Positions 8,706 to 17,385 of a DNA stretch of 64,000 bases are shown piece after piece. The DNA is from Myxococcales bacterium (GTDB taxonomy: Bacteria; Myxococcota_A; Bradymonadia; UBA7976; UBA1532), in assembly GCA_020633555.1 (NCBI GenBank), contig JACKDL010000016.1, forward strand, positions 62,001 to 126,000. Reading direction: 5' to 3'. The notes below the pieces were generated by a model. It was not told the origin of the DNA and ran no database searches. It saw only the letters and a list, made by a program, of their open reading frames with translations. The position numbers and the translations under genes were made by a program. The stretch's first letter is position 1. Every line of letters starts with the position of its first letter.

Positions 8706-9223
8706 AGCCAGTCGTCCAGCCAGTGTTCGATGACGCCCGCGGCCCCGTCCATCCTCAAGAACAGGTGACTCTCGCAGGGCGCCGCCCGGTGGTTGCGGGG
8801 CAGGGTGAACGTGAACACCCCGTCGCGGTGCTCGGCCGGCACCTTGCGCACGCCGCGGTGGCGGGCCTTGAACCGCATGTCGAAGCGCAGGGGGCGGCCG
8901 GTGGGCAGCACGCGGCGCCCCTGCGCGTCGAGGAACACCACCTGCAGCACGGTGCCCGTCGGCTTCAGGTGCAGGCCCGCGACGGCGATGCGGGTGATGG
9001 CTTTCCAGGCGTGGGGCCCGGCAGGCGCCACGCCACAGCCCAGGCGGTCGGCGGGGTAGACAACGGTGGTCTCGGAAGGGGCCCCCTGATCGGCACGGGC
9101 GGGCGCCCAGCCACAGGTGGGGGGGCTGGCGTCGGGGGCGCCCAGGTCGAAGAGGCCGACCTGGCCCGGATCGGGGCCCAGGTCGGGGCTGGCGAGGGCG
9201 ATGAGCAACGCGAGCGTGCGCAT
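8693..9223 (-). CDS. Secreted hypothetical protein
   Basis: A 176-residue protein starting at ATG 9223, with GGAGG ten bases upstream. The first ~12 residues (MRTLALLIALAS) are a short signal segment. Four Cys and a terminal GC suggest disulfide-stabilised export. The middle (GLHLKPTGTVLQVVFLD, RPLRFDMRF) looks like a beta-sandwich. No family recognised. It is convergent with, and slightly overlaps, the L,D-transpeptidase gene. Confidence 0.6.
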   Translation of the reverse strand: MRTLALLIALASPDLGPDPGQVGLFDLGAPDASPPTCGWAPARADQGAPSETTVVYPADRLGCGVAPAGPHAWKAITRIAVAGLHLKPTGTVLQVVFLDAQGRRVLPTGRPLRFDMRFKARHRGVRKVPAEHRDGVFTFTLPRNHRAAPCESHLFLRMDGAAGVIEHWLDDWLYGC

Positions 9224-9440
9224 GAAGGCCTCCAGCGGTTGCGCTCCACGGTCCACCCTCGGCCCCGTCAGGTCAACCGAGGCCGCTCCGTCGCCATGGC
9301 CAGGGGCCCCGCAGAGGCGACCTGGTCGCGCCGACACAGGGCTTGAACGGTTCGGGGGCGCTTCCCAAGCCGGGTCGAGGTAGGGTGACGCCTTGGCGCG
9401 CCCGGGGCGGCCGAGCGCCCGACGCGCCGGGGAGGCGACG

Positions 9441-10052
9441 ATGAGTGGGCTGAAGCCTGCCCAGGGCCTGGCGGCGTCCCTGCAGGGGCAGTGGCCACTG
9501 CGACCCGGCTTCTGGCGCCAGGGCCTGGCGCTGATGGGCCGCGTGGGCCTGGCGGCTGGGGCCGCTGCGGCCGTCACAGCGGCGCTGGTGGTTGCGGTGC
9601 GGCCCCGCGATCCGGTGGGCGTGATTCTCCTGGGCGCCTTCCTGTGGTCCACGCTGGGCTTCTGGTGGGCCTACAAGCGCACGGCACGGCAGCTCGACGT
9701 GGTGGGGCCCCGGACCCTGGCGGTTCGGCTGTACGCGGACCGGTTGGAGGTGGATCAGCGGGATGGCGCCCCGTGGGTCTTCCCGCGCCCGGGGCTCGCC
9801 GTCGAGTCGGGCTGGTTCCAGGGTCTCGCCGGGGACCGGGTCGATGGGACCCGCGGCTACACGGCCACCATCCTGGTTCGCGTCGCCGCCGGTGAGCACG
9901 CCGTGGTTTTCGTGGGCGACGGGGACATCCGTCCGGTCTACCAGAGCAGGATCCCCCGCTGGGAGGTGCTGGAAGGGCGCTGGCCGGCGGAGCCCCGGCG
10001 CCGCCTCGCGCCGGCCCACCTGGTGGCGCTGGCGGCCCACCTTCTGCAGTAG
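9441..10052 (+). CDS. Two-TM membrane protein of unknown function
   Basis: A 203-residue protein; the ATG at 9441 follows ggaggcgacg. There are two hydrophobic helices at roughly residues 33-52 and 58-76, then a soluble C-terminal domain of ~125 residues rich in beta-strand (VVGPRTLAVRLYADRLEVD). The layout resembles small membrane proteins with a cytoplasmic YcxB-like or PH-like domain, but I cannot assign it. Convergent with the cytochrome gene at 10077. Confidence 0.6.
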   Translation: MSGLKPAQGLAASLQGQWPLRPGFWRQGLALMGRVGLAAGAAAAVTAALVVAVRPRDPVGVILLGAFLWSTLGFWWAYKRTARQLDVVGPRTLAVRLYADRLEVDQRDGAPWVFPRPGLAVESGWFQGLAGDRVDGTRGYTATILVRVAAGEHAVVFVGDGDIRPVYQSRIPRWEVLEGRWPAEPRRRLAPAHLVALAAHLLQ

Positions 10053-10076
10053 GTTCCCGGCGGTCCGGGGGCGTCG

Positions 10077-10670
10077 CTACAGGCTTGCGACGTAGTGCAG
10101 CAGCTGCTCGAGCTCGGCCTCGCTCACGGGGAGCTGCGGCATGGCCGGCGGGAAGCCGCCGCTGATCTGGGTGGTGGGGTTCTTCACCGACTCGGTGAAG
10201 TAGGCCTGGTCGGCCCACAGGCTCTTGCCGTCGGCCAGGGTCACCGCCCGGCCCCAGAAGGCCTTCAGGGTGGGGCCCACCAACTTGCTGCCGTCGATGC
10301 TGTGGCAGGCGCTGCAGGTCTTGGCGGCGAACAGCGCCTTGCCGGCGGTGGCCTTCTCGGCGTCCACCGCGAAGGGCGCGGGGGCTTCGCCCTCGGGCGT
10401 GCCCGCAGCCGCCGAAGGCGCGGCCGCCGCCTCCTTGGGGCTGGTGAGCTTGTCGGGGTACTCGATGCCCTTCGCGGCCACCAGCTCCATCGAGCGCTCG
10501 ATGGGGATCTGGACCTTGCCGTCGTCGGCCTTCTTGTAGTGACCCAGGCGATCGGCGGCCTGCTGCTCCACCGCCACCCGGTCGGCGGGGGGCGGATCCA
10601 CGGGGATGCTGTGGTCGGCCGCGCAGGCGGCCAGGGTCAGGGGCAGGGCAGCGGCGATGATGGCGCGCAT
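10077..10670 (-). CDS. c-type cytochrome lipoprotein
   Basis: A 197-residue lipoprotein with lipobox Cys16. The C-terminal ~95 residues are a class I cytochrome c domain: CSACH at 119-123 binds haem and Met177 in PPAMPQL is the likely sixth ligand. The surrounding wording (SIDGSKLVGPTLKAFWG, VTLADGKS) is very like the cytochrome domain fused to some cytochrome c oxidase subunits II. An N-terminal segment VQIPIERSMELVAAKG is also seen in membrane-attached cytochromes of respiratory complexes. It probably carries electrons on the periplasmic face. No oxidase genes are adjacent, so the partner is unknown. Confidence 0.8.
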   Translation of the reverse strand: MRAIIAAALPLTLAACAADHSIPVDPPPADRVAVEQQAADRLGHYKKADDGKVQIPIERSMELVAAKGIEYPDKLTSPKEAAAAPSAAAGTPEGEAPAPFAVDAEKATAGKALFAAKTCSACHSIDGSKLVGPTLKAFWGRAVTLADGKSLWADQAYFTESVKNPTTQISGGFPPAMPQLPVSEAELEQLLHYVASL

Positions 10671-10840
10671 GGCGATCCTCGGCGTCGGGACAAGGGCAGC
10701 CGGCCTTTCAAGATGCGATCCAAGAAAAGGCAGGCGCAGCGGCGGTGCATGCTGCTGAGCAGGTGCGGCGGGATCAACGCGGTTTGTTGCCGCGGGCGCG
10801 GTGGCCTGACGCGGTGCTTCATGCCCGCAAGCCGGCCGCG

Positions 10841-10846
10841 TATGCT
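10841..10846 (+). promoter_or_regulatory. Candidate -10 (TATGCT) of the protease/sigma operon
   Basis: TATGCT lies 30 bp before the GTG start at 10877 in the only non-coding gap ahead of the five-gene run. The same hexamer occurs before two other genes in the window. No convincing -35 box is visible, so a non-housekeeping sigma factor is possible. Confidence 0.35.
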
Positions 10847-10876
10847 CCGCCCGGCTCTGGTGGTGAGGAGGATGCT

Positions 10877-11335
10877 GTGAGGCAGTGGATCTGGGCGCTG
10901 GCCCTGGCGGCGGCGGGCTGCGGCGGGAAGCCGCCGGTGGAGACCATGGGCGACGGCCCCGTGGTGGCGCGGGGCGACCGGCCGGGGGTCCGGGGGTGCA
11001 TGACCTGCATCCTGCGCGGGTGCTTCGACGAGGCGGGCGCGCTGACGGGGGTGATGCTGGAGACGCAGCTCGACACGCAGACCCAGGCCCTGGCCATCAA
11101 GGTCGTGTTGCTGGCCAGTCAGCCCGACCCGAACACTGCCGAGCAGGTGCTGAGCCTGGATCCCGCGGCCCTCAGCAGCAGCCCCACCAGCCTGTCGGTG
11201 GGCGACTTCGCGCACATGCCGAAGGCCAGCTTCTGGGACGACGCCGAGGCCCAGGCCACGGTGACCTTGGTGGACGATCAAGGCCCCTTCGACGTGAAGT
11301 GGCCGTTCACCGTGAAGCAGGGCGGGTGCCCCTGA
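10877..11335 (+). CDS. Small lipoprotein heading the protease/sigma operon
   Basis: A 152-residue lipoprotein. The start is GTG 10877, which directly follows a gaggaggatgct RBS and gives the signal VRQWIWALALAAAGC; the ATG-like frame at 10745 has no such context. The mature part carries C-x-x-C-x-x-x-x-C (CMTCILRGC) and a beta-rich domain. No family recognised. Its stop overlaps the caspase gene start by 10 bp, so the two are probably translationally coupled. Confidence 0.65.
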   Translation: MRQWIWALALAAAGCGGKPPVETMGDGPVVARGDRPGVRGCMTCILRGCFDEAGALTGVMLETQLDTQTQALAIKVVLLASQPDPNTAEQVLSLDPAALSSSPTSLSVGDFAHMPKASFWDDAEAQATVTLVDDQGPFDVKWPFTVKQGGCP

Positions 11336-13149
11336 TCCGCGGGCAGGCCGCGTGGGCGGGGTTTGCGCTGCTGGCGTTGCTGGCTGTGGGCTGCGGCCCC
11401 GCGCCCCCGCGCCACGCGGCCCTGCTCATCGGTGTGCAGGACTACCAGGCGCCCGGGGTGACGGATCTGGCGGGGCCCCGCAACGACGTGGCCGCGGTCA
11501 GGGCGCTGCTGGTTCGGCGCTTCGGCTTCCCGGTCGACCGCGTGCGGGTGCTGCAGGACGGGCAGGCGACCCGCCAAGGTATCCTGGCGGCGCTCGACCG
11601 GCTGGCCGCCGACGCCGAGCCCGGGGCCCAGGTGGTGGTGCACTTCAGCGGGCACGGCAGCCAGGTGGCCGATGCCAACGGCGACGAGGCCGACGGGTGG
11701 GATGAGTCGCTCTTGGCGGTGGATCAGCGGGGCGGGCCCGACGGGGGCGACCTGCTGGACGAGACGCTCGGGGCGCGGATCGCGGCCGTGGCGGAGAAGG
11801 GCGCGCAGGTGACGGTCATCCTGGACGCCTGCCACTCAGGTACGGGGCTGCGCACTGGGCCGGGCGTCCGCGCGGCGCCTCCGCTGGGGGTCGCGCCCGT
11901 GCCGGCCGCCGGGGGCATGGTCGGCGATCCGGCGGACCAGTGGCCGGCCCTCGTGCTGCTCACCGCCGGCCGCGCCGGTCAGCGCGCCCGCGAGGTGGAG
12001 CTGGCCGACGGGCGGGTGCACGGGGCGCTGACCTGGGCGCTCGTGCGGACCCTGGAGCGCGGCCCCCGGACCGCCACCTGGCGGCAGGTGATGGCGCGGG
12101 TGCGCGCCGAGGTCGAGGGGCTGTTTCCGAACCAGCAGCCCCAGCTCGAGGGGCCCGGGGCTGATCGTCTGCCCTTTGGCGGGGGGCCCGAGACGCGCCA
12201 GGCCGAGCGCATCGTGGTGACGCCTGCGGCCCCCGGGCAGGCCCATTTGGCGGCGGGTCAGGTGCACGGCGTGACCGTGGGATCGCGCTACGCGCTGCTG
12301 GATGCCGGGGGCCGGCCGGCGGGGACCCTGACCGTCTCCGCGGTGGCGGCGGCCCATGCCGAGGGCCCGACGGACGCGCGGGTGGCGGCCGGGTGGACCG
12401 CCCGGCTCGATACCTGGGTGGCACCGCCGCATCGACTGGCCTTGGCGGTGGATGATGACACCCTGCGGGAGGCGCTGGCCCGATGGCCGCAGCTCGCCCC
12501 GAGCCGGGGACCCGCCTGGCTGACCGCCGAGGCGGTCGCCGGGGGCTGGCGGCTGGTGAGCGGCGGCGCACCGCGCGGGCCCGTGACCGACCGCGAGGGT
12601 GTGGTGCGGCAGGCCCTGGCGTGGGCTCGCTGGCACGCGCTCTGGGCCCTGACCAGCCGCGACGGGCTGGAGGTGTCGGTGAACCTCGAACCGACGGGCC
12701 CTGTACCGGACGGCGCCCAGCGCACGCTCGCGGTGCACAACGGGAGCCAGCGGCGCCTCTACCTGAACGTGCTGGCCTTGAGCGCCGACGGGCAGGTGGC
12801 CGTGCTGTACCCGTCCCCGGGGGCTGTGGAGCAGATCGAGGTCGGCGCAACCTGGCGCGTGCCCCTGCGCTTCACCGCTGCGGGCGGGCGAGCCACCGTG
12901 GAGCGCCTGAAGATCCTGTTCACGCCCACGCCGGCCGACTTTGGCCCGGTGGTGCAGCCGCCGGTGCGCGACGGCGCGGTCCCGCGGGCCTTTGGCGGTC
13001 ACCCGCTGGGGCGCTGGATCGCCGCCAGCGCGCTGGGCGTGCGGGCGGGCCCGGTGGCGGTGCCGCAGGACGACTGGGCGGCGCGCGAGGTGGTGGTTTT
13101 TGTCGAGCCCCGTGAAAACCCGGCCATGGACGGTGTAAAGACACCCTGA
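11326..13149 (+). CDS. Caspase-family (peptidase C14) lipoprotein with DUF4384-like C-terminus
   Basis: A 607-residue protein starting at GTG 11326, which overlaps the previous stop and opens a lipoprotein-like signal (ALLALLAVGC). Residues ~30-280 are a caspase-like domain: His110 in HFSGHGSQ and Cys169 in ILDACHSGTG form the catalytic dyad. The middle region is beta-rich. Residues ~455-560 (LYLNVLALSADGQVAVLYP) match the DUF4384 pattern often fused to bacterial caspases, a probable ligand- or surface-sensing module. The signal predicts an extracytoplasmic protease, so its targets could include the periplasmic part of the anti-sigma-like protein encoded next. It could also be a self-damage effector. 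Confidence 0.85.
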   Translation: MPLIRGQAAWAGFALLALLAVGCGPAPPRHAALLIGVQDYQAPGVTDLAGPRNDVAAVRALLVRRFGFPVDRVRVLQDGQATRQGILAALDRLAADAEPGAQVVVHFSGHGSQVADANGDEADGWDESLLAVDQRGGPDGGDLLDETLGARIAAVAEKGAQVTVILDACHSGTGLRTGPGVRAAPPLGVAPVPAAGGMVGDPADQWPALVLLTAGRAGQRAREVELADGRVHGALTWALVRTLERGPRTATWRQVMARVRAEVEGLFPNQQPQLEGPGADRLPFGGGPETRQAERIVVTPAAPGQAHLAAGQVHGVTVGSRYALLDAGGRPAGTLTVSAVAAAHAEGPTDARVAAGWTARLDTWVAPPHRLALAVDDDTLREALARWPQLAPSRGPAWLTAEAVAGGWRLVSGGAPRGPVTDREGVVRQALAWARWHALWALTSRDGLEVSVNLEPTGPVPDGAQRTLAVHNGSQRRLYLNVLALSADGQVAVLYPSPGAVEQIEVGATWRVPLRFTAAGGRATVERLKILFTPTPADFGPVVQPPVRDGAVPRAFGGHPLGRWIAASALGVRAGPVAVPQDDWAAREVVVFVEPRENPAMDGVKTP

Positions 13150-13150
13150 G

Positions 13151-13921
13151 ATGAGCGAACCCCGCCCCGACACCGACCTCGACGCCCTGCTGAGGCAGGC
13201 CATGGCCGTGGAGCGCGATCCCGCCGTCGAGGGGGACGCCGTTGACGACGCCCTGATCGCGGACTGGCAGGCGGGGCGGCTGAGCGCCGATGACGCGGCG
13301 GATTTGGAGGGCCGGCTGGCCCGCGACGCCGAGGCGCGGGCGGTGGCCTGGGGCCGGGTGGCCTTCCCGGTGGACGACCTTCAGGTGCAGCGCATGGTGC
13401 GCCAAGGGCCCCGTCGGCGCTTTGGCGCCGGCTACTGGCTGGCTGCGGCGGCCGCCGTCCTGGTGGCCGTGGGCGCCTGGTGGCGCATCGCCGATGGGCC
13501 GCCGTCCCCGGACTACCTGGCGGGCCCTTTGGCGGGCGCTGCGAAGATGGTGCGCGGCGCCGATGCCCCCGCCGAGGTGGCGGTGGTGTACCCCGACAGC
13601 CTGCTGAGGGTGCCCCTGCGACCGCGCACGAGCCGAGAGCATGCCCCCAGCGTCCGGGTGTACGCCGCGCCCGCGGCGGGCGGTCCGCTGCGGACGGTCC
13701 CGGCGCCTGTTCGGCCGGCCGAGCTCGGGGCCCTGACGGTCGAGGTACCGCTGGCGACGGCTCCGCTGAGTCCGGGCCGGTGGACCCTTTGGATCGTCCT
13801 GGGGGACAGCGACGAGCGCGCCGGGGCCCAGCCCGGGGCGGCACGCGCGGCCAGCGCAGGCTGGTGGCACGCGGTGCCCATCGAGCTGCGCCCGGCGTCG
13901 GGCGGGGAGGGGCCCCGCTGA
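13151..13921 (+). CDS. Single-pass membrane protein, probable anti-sigma factor
   Basis: A 256-residue protein starting one base after the caspase stop. Residues ~30-65 (DALIADWQAGRLSADDAADLEGRL, shown here only as a helix-turn-helix-like stretch) resemble the N-terminal domain of ECF anti-sigma factors, but the zinc-binding His/Cys set is absent. A transmembrane helix lies at ~94-112. The remaining ~140 residues would face the periplasm and look beta-rich. The gene overlaps the sigma factor gene, the standard arrangement for a sigma/anti-sigma pair. Function is inferred from context and architecture; the sequence match alone is weak. Confidence 0.6.
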   Translation: MSEPRPDTDLDALLRQAMAVERDPAVEGDAVDDALIADWQAGRLSADDAADLEGRLARDAEARAVAWGRVAFPVDDLQVQRMVRQGPRRRFGAGYWLAAAAAVLVAVGAWWRIADGPPSPDYLAGPLAGAAKMVRGADAPAEVAVVYPDSLLRVPLRPRTSREHAPSVRVYAAPAAGGPLRTVPAPVRPAELGALTVEVPLATAPLSPGRWTLWIVLGDSDERAGAQPGAARAASAGWWHAVPIELRPASGGEGPR

Positions 13922-14568
13922 TCTTCTGGCTCGCCAGCCTGTTCATCGCCCGGGTCTATGGGGCCCCCGCCGATGAGCTGCTGATCCGCAAGGCCCTGAA
14001 CGGTCATGGCGGGGCGCTGCGCGCGCTGACCCAGCGGGTGCTGCCGGTGGTGCGCTCCCGGGCTGCCGCCTATCTGCGCCGCCGCGGTGGGCGCCTGGGT
14101 GCCCAGGACGTGGACGATCTGACCCAGGAGATCTGGCTGAGCCTGTTGGAGCAGGACGGCAGGCTGCTGCGGGCCTATGACCACAGCCGCGGCAAGAGCT
14201 TGGAGGGGTATGTGGGCATGGTGTGCCGCCGGGAACTCTGGCGTCGCAACCGCGCACACCTGGCCGAGCGCCGCGGCGGTGGCGTGGACGCTGCGCCCAT
14301 CGAGGATGCCCAGCACGAGGCGGCCGCCACCCCGGATCCGGAGCAGGCGACCATCGGTCGCGACCTGCTCGAGGGGTTGAGCGCCTTCCTCATGGCCGAG
14401 CTGCCCGAGCGAGGCCAGCTCGTGCTGAAGCTGATCTACGAAGATCACCTGGGCCCTGCCGACGCCGCCGAGCTCATGGGCGTGAACACTCAGGTGGTCT
14501 ACAACTGGCAGCACAAGATCCGCGGGCTGAGTCGGGATTTCCTGGCCGGCACGCCGCCAGCGGTTTGA
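13918..14568 (+). CDS. ECF-type RNA polymerase sigma factor
   Basis: A protein of about 216 residues. Region 2 is recognisable (VDDLTQEIWLSLLEQDG followed by GYVGMVCRRELWRRNR) and region 4 near the end (LPERGQLVLKLIYEDHLG, AAELMGVNTQVVYNWQHKI). The start is uncertain. No ATG or GTG follows the upstream stop in frame, so I use CTG 13918, which overlaps the preceding TGA and has ggggagg before it; GTG 13864 inside the previous gene is the alternative. It directs RNA polymerase to a regulon that cannot be read here and is probably held inactive by the anti-sigma-like protein. Confidence 0.8.
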   Translation: MIFWLASLFIARVYGAPADELLIRKALNGHGGALRALTQRVLPVVRSRAAAYLRRRGGRLGAQDVDDLTQEIWLSLLEQDGRLLRAYDHSRGKSLEGYVGMVCRRELWRRNRAHLAERRGGGVDAAPIEDAQHEAAATPDPEQATIGRDLLEGLSAFLMAELPERGQLVLKLIYEDHLGPADAAELMGVNTQVVYNWQHKIRGLSRDFLAGTPPAV

Positions 14569-17117
14569 GGCGAGCGTGGCCCCTGGCGCTGGCGCTATGG
14601 GCCTGCGCCGATCGCCCACCACCGCCAGCGCCGGTGGCGGCCGAGCTGGGCGGCCGGTGGAGTGTGCTCGCGGACGGCACCCACGCCTTCACCCCTGAGG
14701 ATCGGGCCTGTTTGTGGTGGCCAGAGGGCGCGCCCGCCTTGCGGCTGGCCTGTGATACGCCGAGCGGGCGTGTGGTCCCCCCCCAGACAGCGTCCGCGCA
14801 ACAGGTCCAAGTCGCCGGGCTCGCGCCGTGCGCCGGGTTGACCGCCTGGGTCGCCCTGGACGCCCAGGACGGGGTGCGTGCCCGCTGGCCGGCGCGGTGG
14901 CTGGATCCGGTGCCAGCGGAGCCGCACGCCGCCCGCGCCCGGGGGGCCATGCAGGCGGGGCTGCTGCGTGATGCCGAGGCGGCGTGGGCGGCCGCCGCCG
15001 CGGAAGCTGACGCGGCGGGTTGGCCGGGGCGGGCCGCCCGCTGGTACCAGTCGGCGGCCTGGTGCGCGGCGCAAGGGCGCCGGCTATCGGCGGTGCAGGC
15101 CCACCTGCAAGCAGCTCAGCGCCTGCAGGACACGCTCCCCGACCCCCAGGGACAGGCGGTGCTGGCCTACGCTCGGGGCAACCTGGCCAGTGATCTGGGC
15201 GACTTCCGAGCGGCGCGCGGGCTGTACCGAGCGGCCGAGGTTGGCCTGCGGCGGCTGGGGCTGGAGGGGATGGCGGCCATGGTCACCGAGGCTCACGCGC
15301 TGATGCTGGTGGACCTGGGCGACCGCGTGGGGGCGGCCGAGCTGCTGGACCGCACCCGGCAAGCCCTGAGCACGGAGGATCGGGAGGGGCAGGCCCGTTG
15401 GGCGGTGAACCGAGGCTGGGTGGCGCTGTTGCAGGCCGAGGCGGGCGAGGCCCCGCTGGCGACGGCCGAGGGCTGGCTGCGGCAGGCGGCGCAGGCCCAA
15501 GGGCTGGGTGGCCCAAGCCGCGCCCACGCCTGGGTGAACCTCGCCCGGGTCGCGCTGGCGCGGCGGGCACCGGCTGAGGCCCGGGCACACCTGGGGCGCG
15601 CACAGGCGGTCGACTCGACCCGCAGCTCGGGCTGGGCCGCCGAGGCCGCGCTGCTGGAAGGGCGGCTGGCGCTGGAGGAGGCTCGCTACGGGGCCGCGCG
15701 CTCCCTCTGTGCCCGGCTGGCCGAGCCCGACGCCGACGCCCCGATCCACCAGACCTGGCGCGCCCTGGCCTGTGTGGCCGAGGCCGCGGACGGCGAGGGC
15801 GACACGGCCGCGGCTCTGGCGGCGCAGGCCCGCGCGCTGGATGAGCTGGCGCGCCGCGCCCGCGGCACGCGCTTGCGGGACGGGCGAGGGCACTTCCTGG
15901 CCGCCCACCGGCGCCTGGTGGACCAGGCCGTGGGGCGTCTGCTGCGAGCGGGCCGGCTGGCCCAGGCGTTCGCGGTGGCCGACAGCGGTCGGGCGCGTGT
16001 GCTGCGTGCCGCGCAGGCGCCCGCCCGGTTGGCAGGGCTTGCCGAGGCGCAGCGCCAGGCCTGGGCTGCCCGGCTGGAGGGCGCGGCGCTCGCCGCCGAA
16101 GCCTTGCGGGCGCACGGGACCAAGGCGGCTCTCGTGCCCGAGGATCGCCGAGCCGCGTGGGCGACCGAACAGGCTCGGCTGGAGGCCGCTCACGATGCAG
16201 CCTTCGAAGGCGCCTATGCCTGGCTCGACGCCGTGGCGCCCATCCGCGGAGACACCGGCGCGACGGCCGCCGAGACCCAGTCGCGATTGGCTGTCGACGA
16301 GGCCCTGCTGGCCTTCGCGCGGACCCCCGCGGGGTGGCGGGTCTTTGTGCTGGACCGCGACCGGCTGACGGTGCACGCGGCCGACCCCGGACACGCGTGG
16401 CCCGGGGTCTTCGCACGGGTTGACCAGTACGCGCATCTGTACGTGGTGCCTGGTGGCCACCCGCAGGGCTTTGCGGCCTTCAACCGTGGGGACGAGCCGC
16501 CGGCACTGCGCTGGACCGTGAGCTGGCTACCGCATGCTGGCTTGCTGGCCCAGCCCTCTGGCGAGGCTGGGGCGGCGGTCGTGATTGGCGACCCCAACCA
16601 CGACCTGCAAGGTGCTTTCGCCGAGGGCCGGGCGGTGGCCGAAGCCTTGGGCGGTGTCCGCCTGCTGCGTGGTCAGGCCACCGTGGCGGCGGTGCGGTCG
16701 GCGTTGGCTTCCGCTGCCACCATCCACTTCGCCGGCCACGGTGTGTTGGGCGACCGCGATCCCTGGGCCGCTCACCTGCAACTCGCCGATGGCGTCCTGG
16801 GCCTGCCCGATCTGCTCACGCTGCCTTTGGCAGGCCGTCCCCGGGTAGTGCTGTCGGGCTGCGAGACGGGCGTGGACGCAGTGCTCCTGGACGAACGGGC
16901 GGTGGGCCTCGCCGAGGCATTCCTGGCAGCGGGCGCCGTGTCGGTGGTGGCGACGGACCGCCCGGTGGCGGACGGGGCTGCCCTTGCCTTCATGAAGTTG
17001 TTCTATGAGTCAGATGGCGCGACGCAACCGGCGCGTGCCGCGCAGTCCGCTGCCCGCGCGCTGCGCGCCAACGGTAATCCCCATTGGTCTGCGTTTCGAG
17101 TGATTGGCCGTCGGTAG
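14565..17117 (+). CDS. TPR-CHAT protease (caspase clan)
   Basis: An 850-residue protein starting at TTG 14565, which overlaps the sigma stop (TTGA) and opens a short lipoprotein-like signal ending LALALWAC. The Trp before the final Ala makes this lipobox imperfect. Residues ~130-490 are helical Ala/Leu repeats of TPR type. Residues ~575-850 are a CHAT domain: His725 in IHFAGHG and Cys766 in LSGCETG are the catalytic pair. TPR-CHAT proteases are known effectors, for example Csx29 of type III-E CRISPR, where the protease cuts an anti-sigma-like protein. Here there is no CRISPR, but anti-sigma and sigma genes are immediately upstream. Confidence 0.85.
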   Translation: MRRAWPLALALWACADRPPPPAPVAAELGGRWSVLADGTHAFTPEDRACLWWPEGAPALRLACDTPSGRVVPPQTASAQQVQVAGLAPCAGLTAWVALDAQDGVRARWPARWLDPVPAEPHAARARGAMQAGLLRDAEAAWAAAAAEADAAGWPGRAARWYQSAAWCAAQGRRLSAVQAHLQAAQRLQDTLPDPQGQAVLAYARGNLASDLGDFRAARGLYRAAEVGLRRLGLEGMAAMVTEAHALMLVDLGDRVGAAELLDRTRQALSTEDREGQARWAVNRGWVALLQAEAGEAPLATAEGWLRQAAQAQGLGGPSRAHAWVNLARVALARRAPAEARAHLGRAQAVDSTRSSGWAAEAALLEGRLALEEARYGAARSLCARLAEPDADAPIHQTWRALACVAEAADGEGDTAAALAAQARALDELARRARGTRLRDGRGHFLAAHRRLVDQAVGRLLRAGRLAQAFAVADSGRARVLRAAQAPARLAGLAEAQRQAWAARLEGAALAAEALRAHGTKAALVPEDRRAAWATEQARLEAAHDAAFEGAYAWLDAVAPIRGDTGATAAETQSRLAVDEALLAFARTPAGWRVFVLDRDRLTVHAADPGHAWPGVFARVDQYAHLYVVPGGHPQGFAAFNRGDEPPALRWTVSWLPHAGLLAQPSGEAGAAVVIGDPNHDLQGAFAEGRAVAEALGGVRLLRGQATVAAVRSALASAATIHFAGHGVLGDRDPWAAHLQLADGVLGLPDLLTLPLAGRPRVVLSGCETGVDAVLLDERAVGLAEAFLAAGAVSVVATDRPVADGAALAFMKLFYESDGATQPARAAQSAARALRANGNPHWSAFRVIGRR

Positions 17118-17161
17118 GGCGCGGCGACTGGTCGAGCACACGGTGAGCACTTTGACCAGGA

Positions 17162-17217
17162 TGACCAGGACGCTGTGTCCCAATGAAAGTGACCAGGACG
17201 CTGTGTCCCAATGAAAG
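17162..17217 (+). repeat. Two perfect 28-bp tandem copies
   Basis: Copies at 17162-17189 and 17190-17217 are identical. Each begins TGACCAGGA and ends CAATGAAAG. A partial third start (TGACCAGGA) precedes them at 17153-17161. Confidence 0.85.
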
Positions 17218-17333
17218 CAGGGGCTTGGCGGGTTGCACGAGCCCGCCAGGGTCACGGGATCGGTGAAAACCGCCCAACAGCAGCTCGAGAGTCGCCGAGG
17301 ATGTTCAGCCACTCTCCTCGGATGCCCATGAGG

Positions 17334-17385
17334 ACCTGCGGCGTCGCGCCGCAGGTGAACTGCGGCCTGGGCGCTCCGAGAGCGC
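17334..17385. repeat. REP-like double hairpin next to the RAYT gene
   Basis: Hairpin 1 (17334-17356) has a perfect 10-bp stem ACCTGCGGCG with a 3-nt TCG loop. Hairpin 2 (17371-17385) has a 6-bp stem GCGCTC with a 3-nt CGA loop. They are 14 bp apart and 32 bp from the transposase stop. Paired short hairpins of this kind are recognised by REP-associated and IS200-type transposases; they could equally act as a terminator. Confidence 0.5.

Noticed and set aside
14565..17117. TPR-CHAT as a type III-E CRISPR component
   Set aside because: No Cas7-11, Cas1 or repeat array is present; only the domain resemblance holds.
17162..17217. 28-bp repeats as a minimal CRISPR
   Set aside because: The copies are directly adjacent with no spacers, and no cas gene is nearby.
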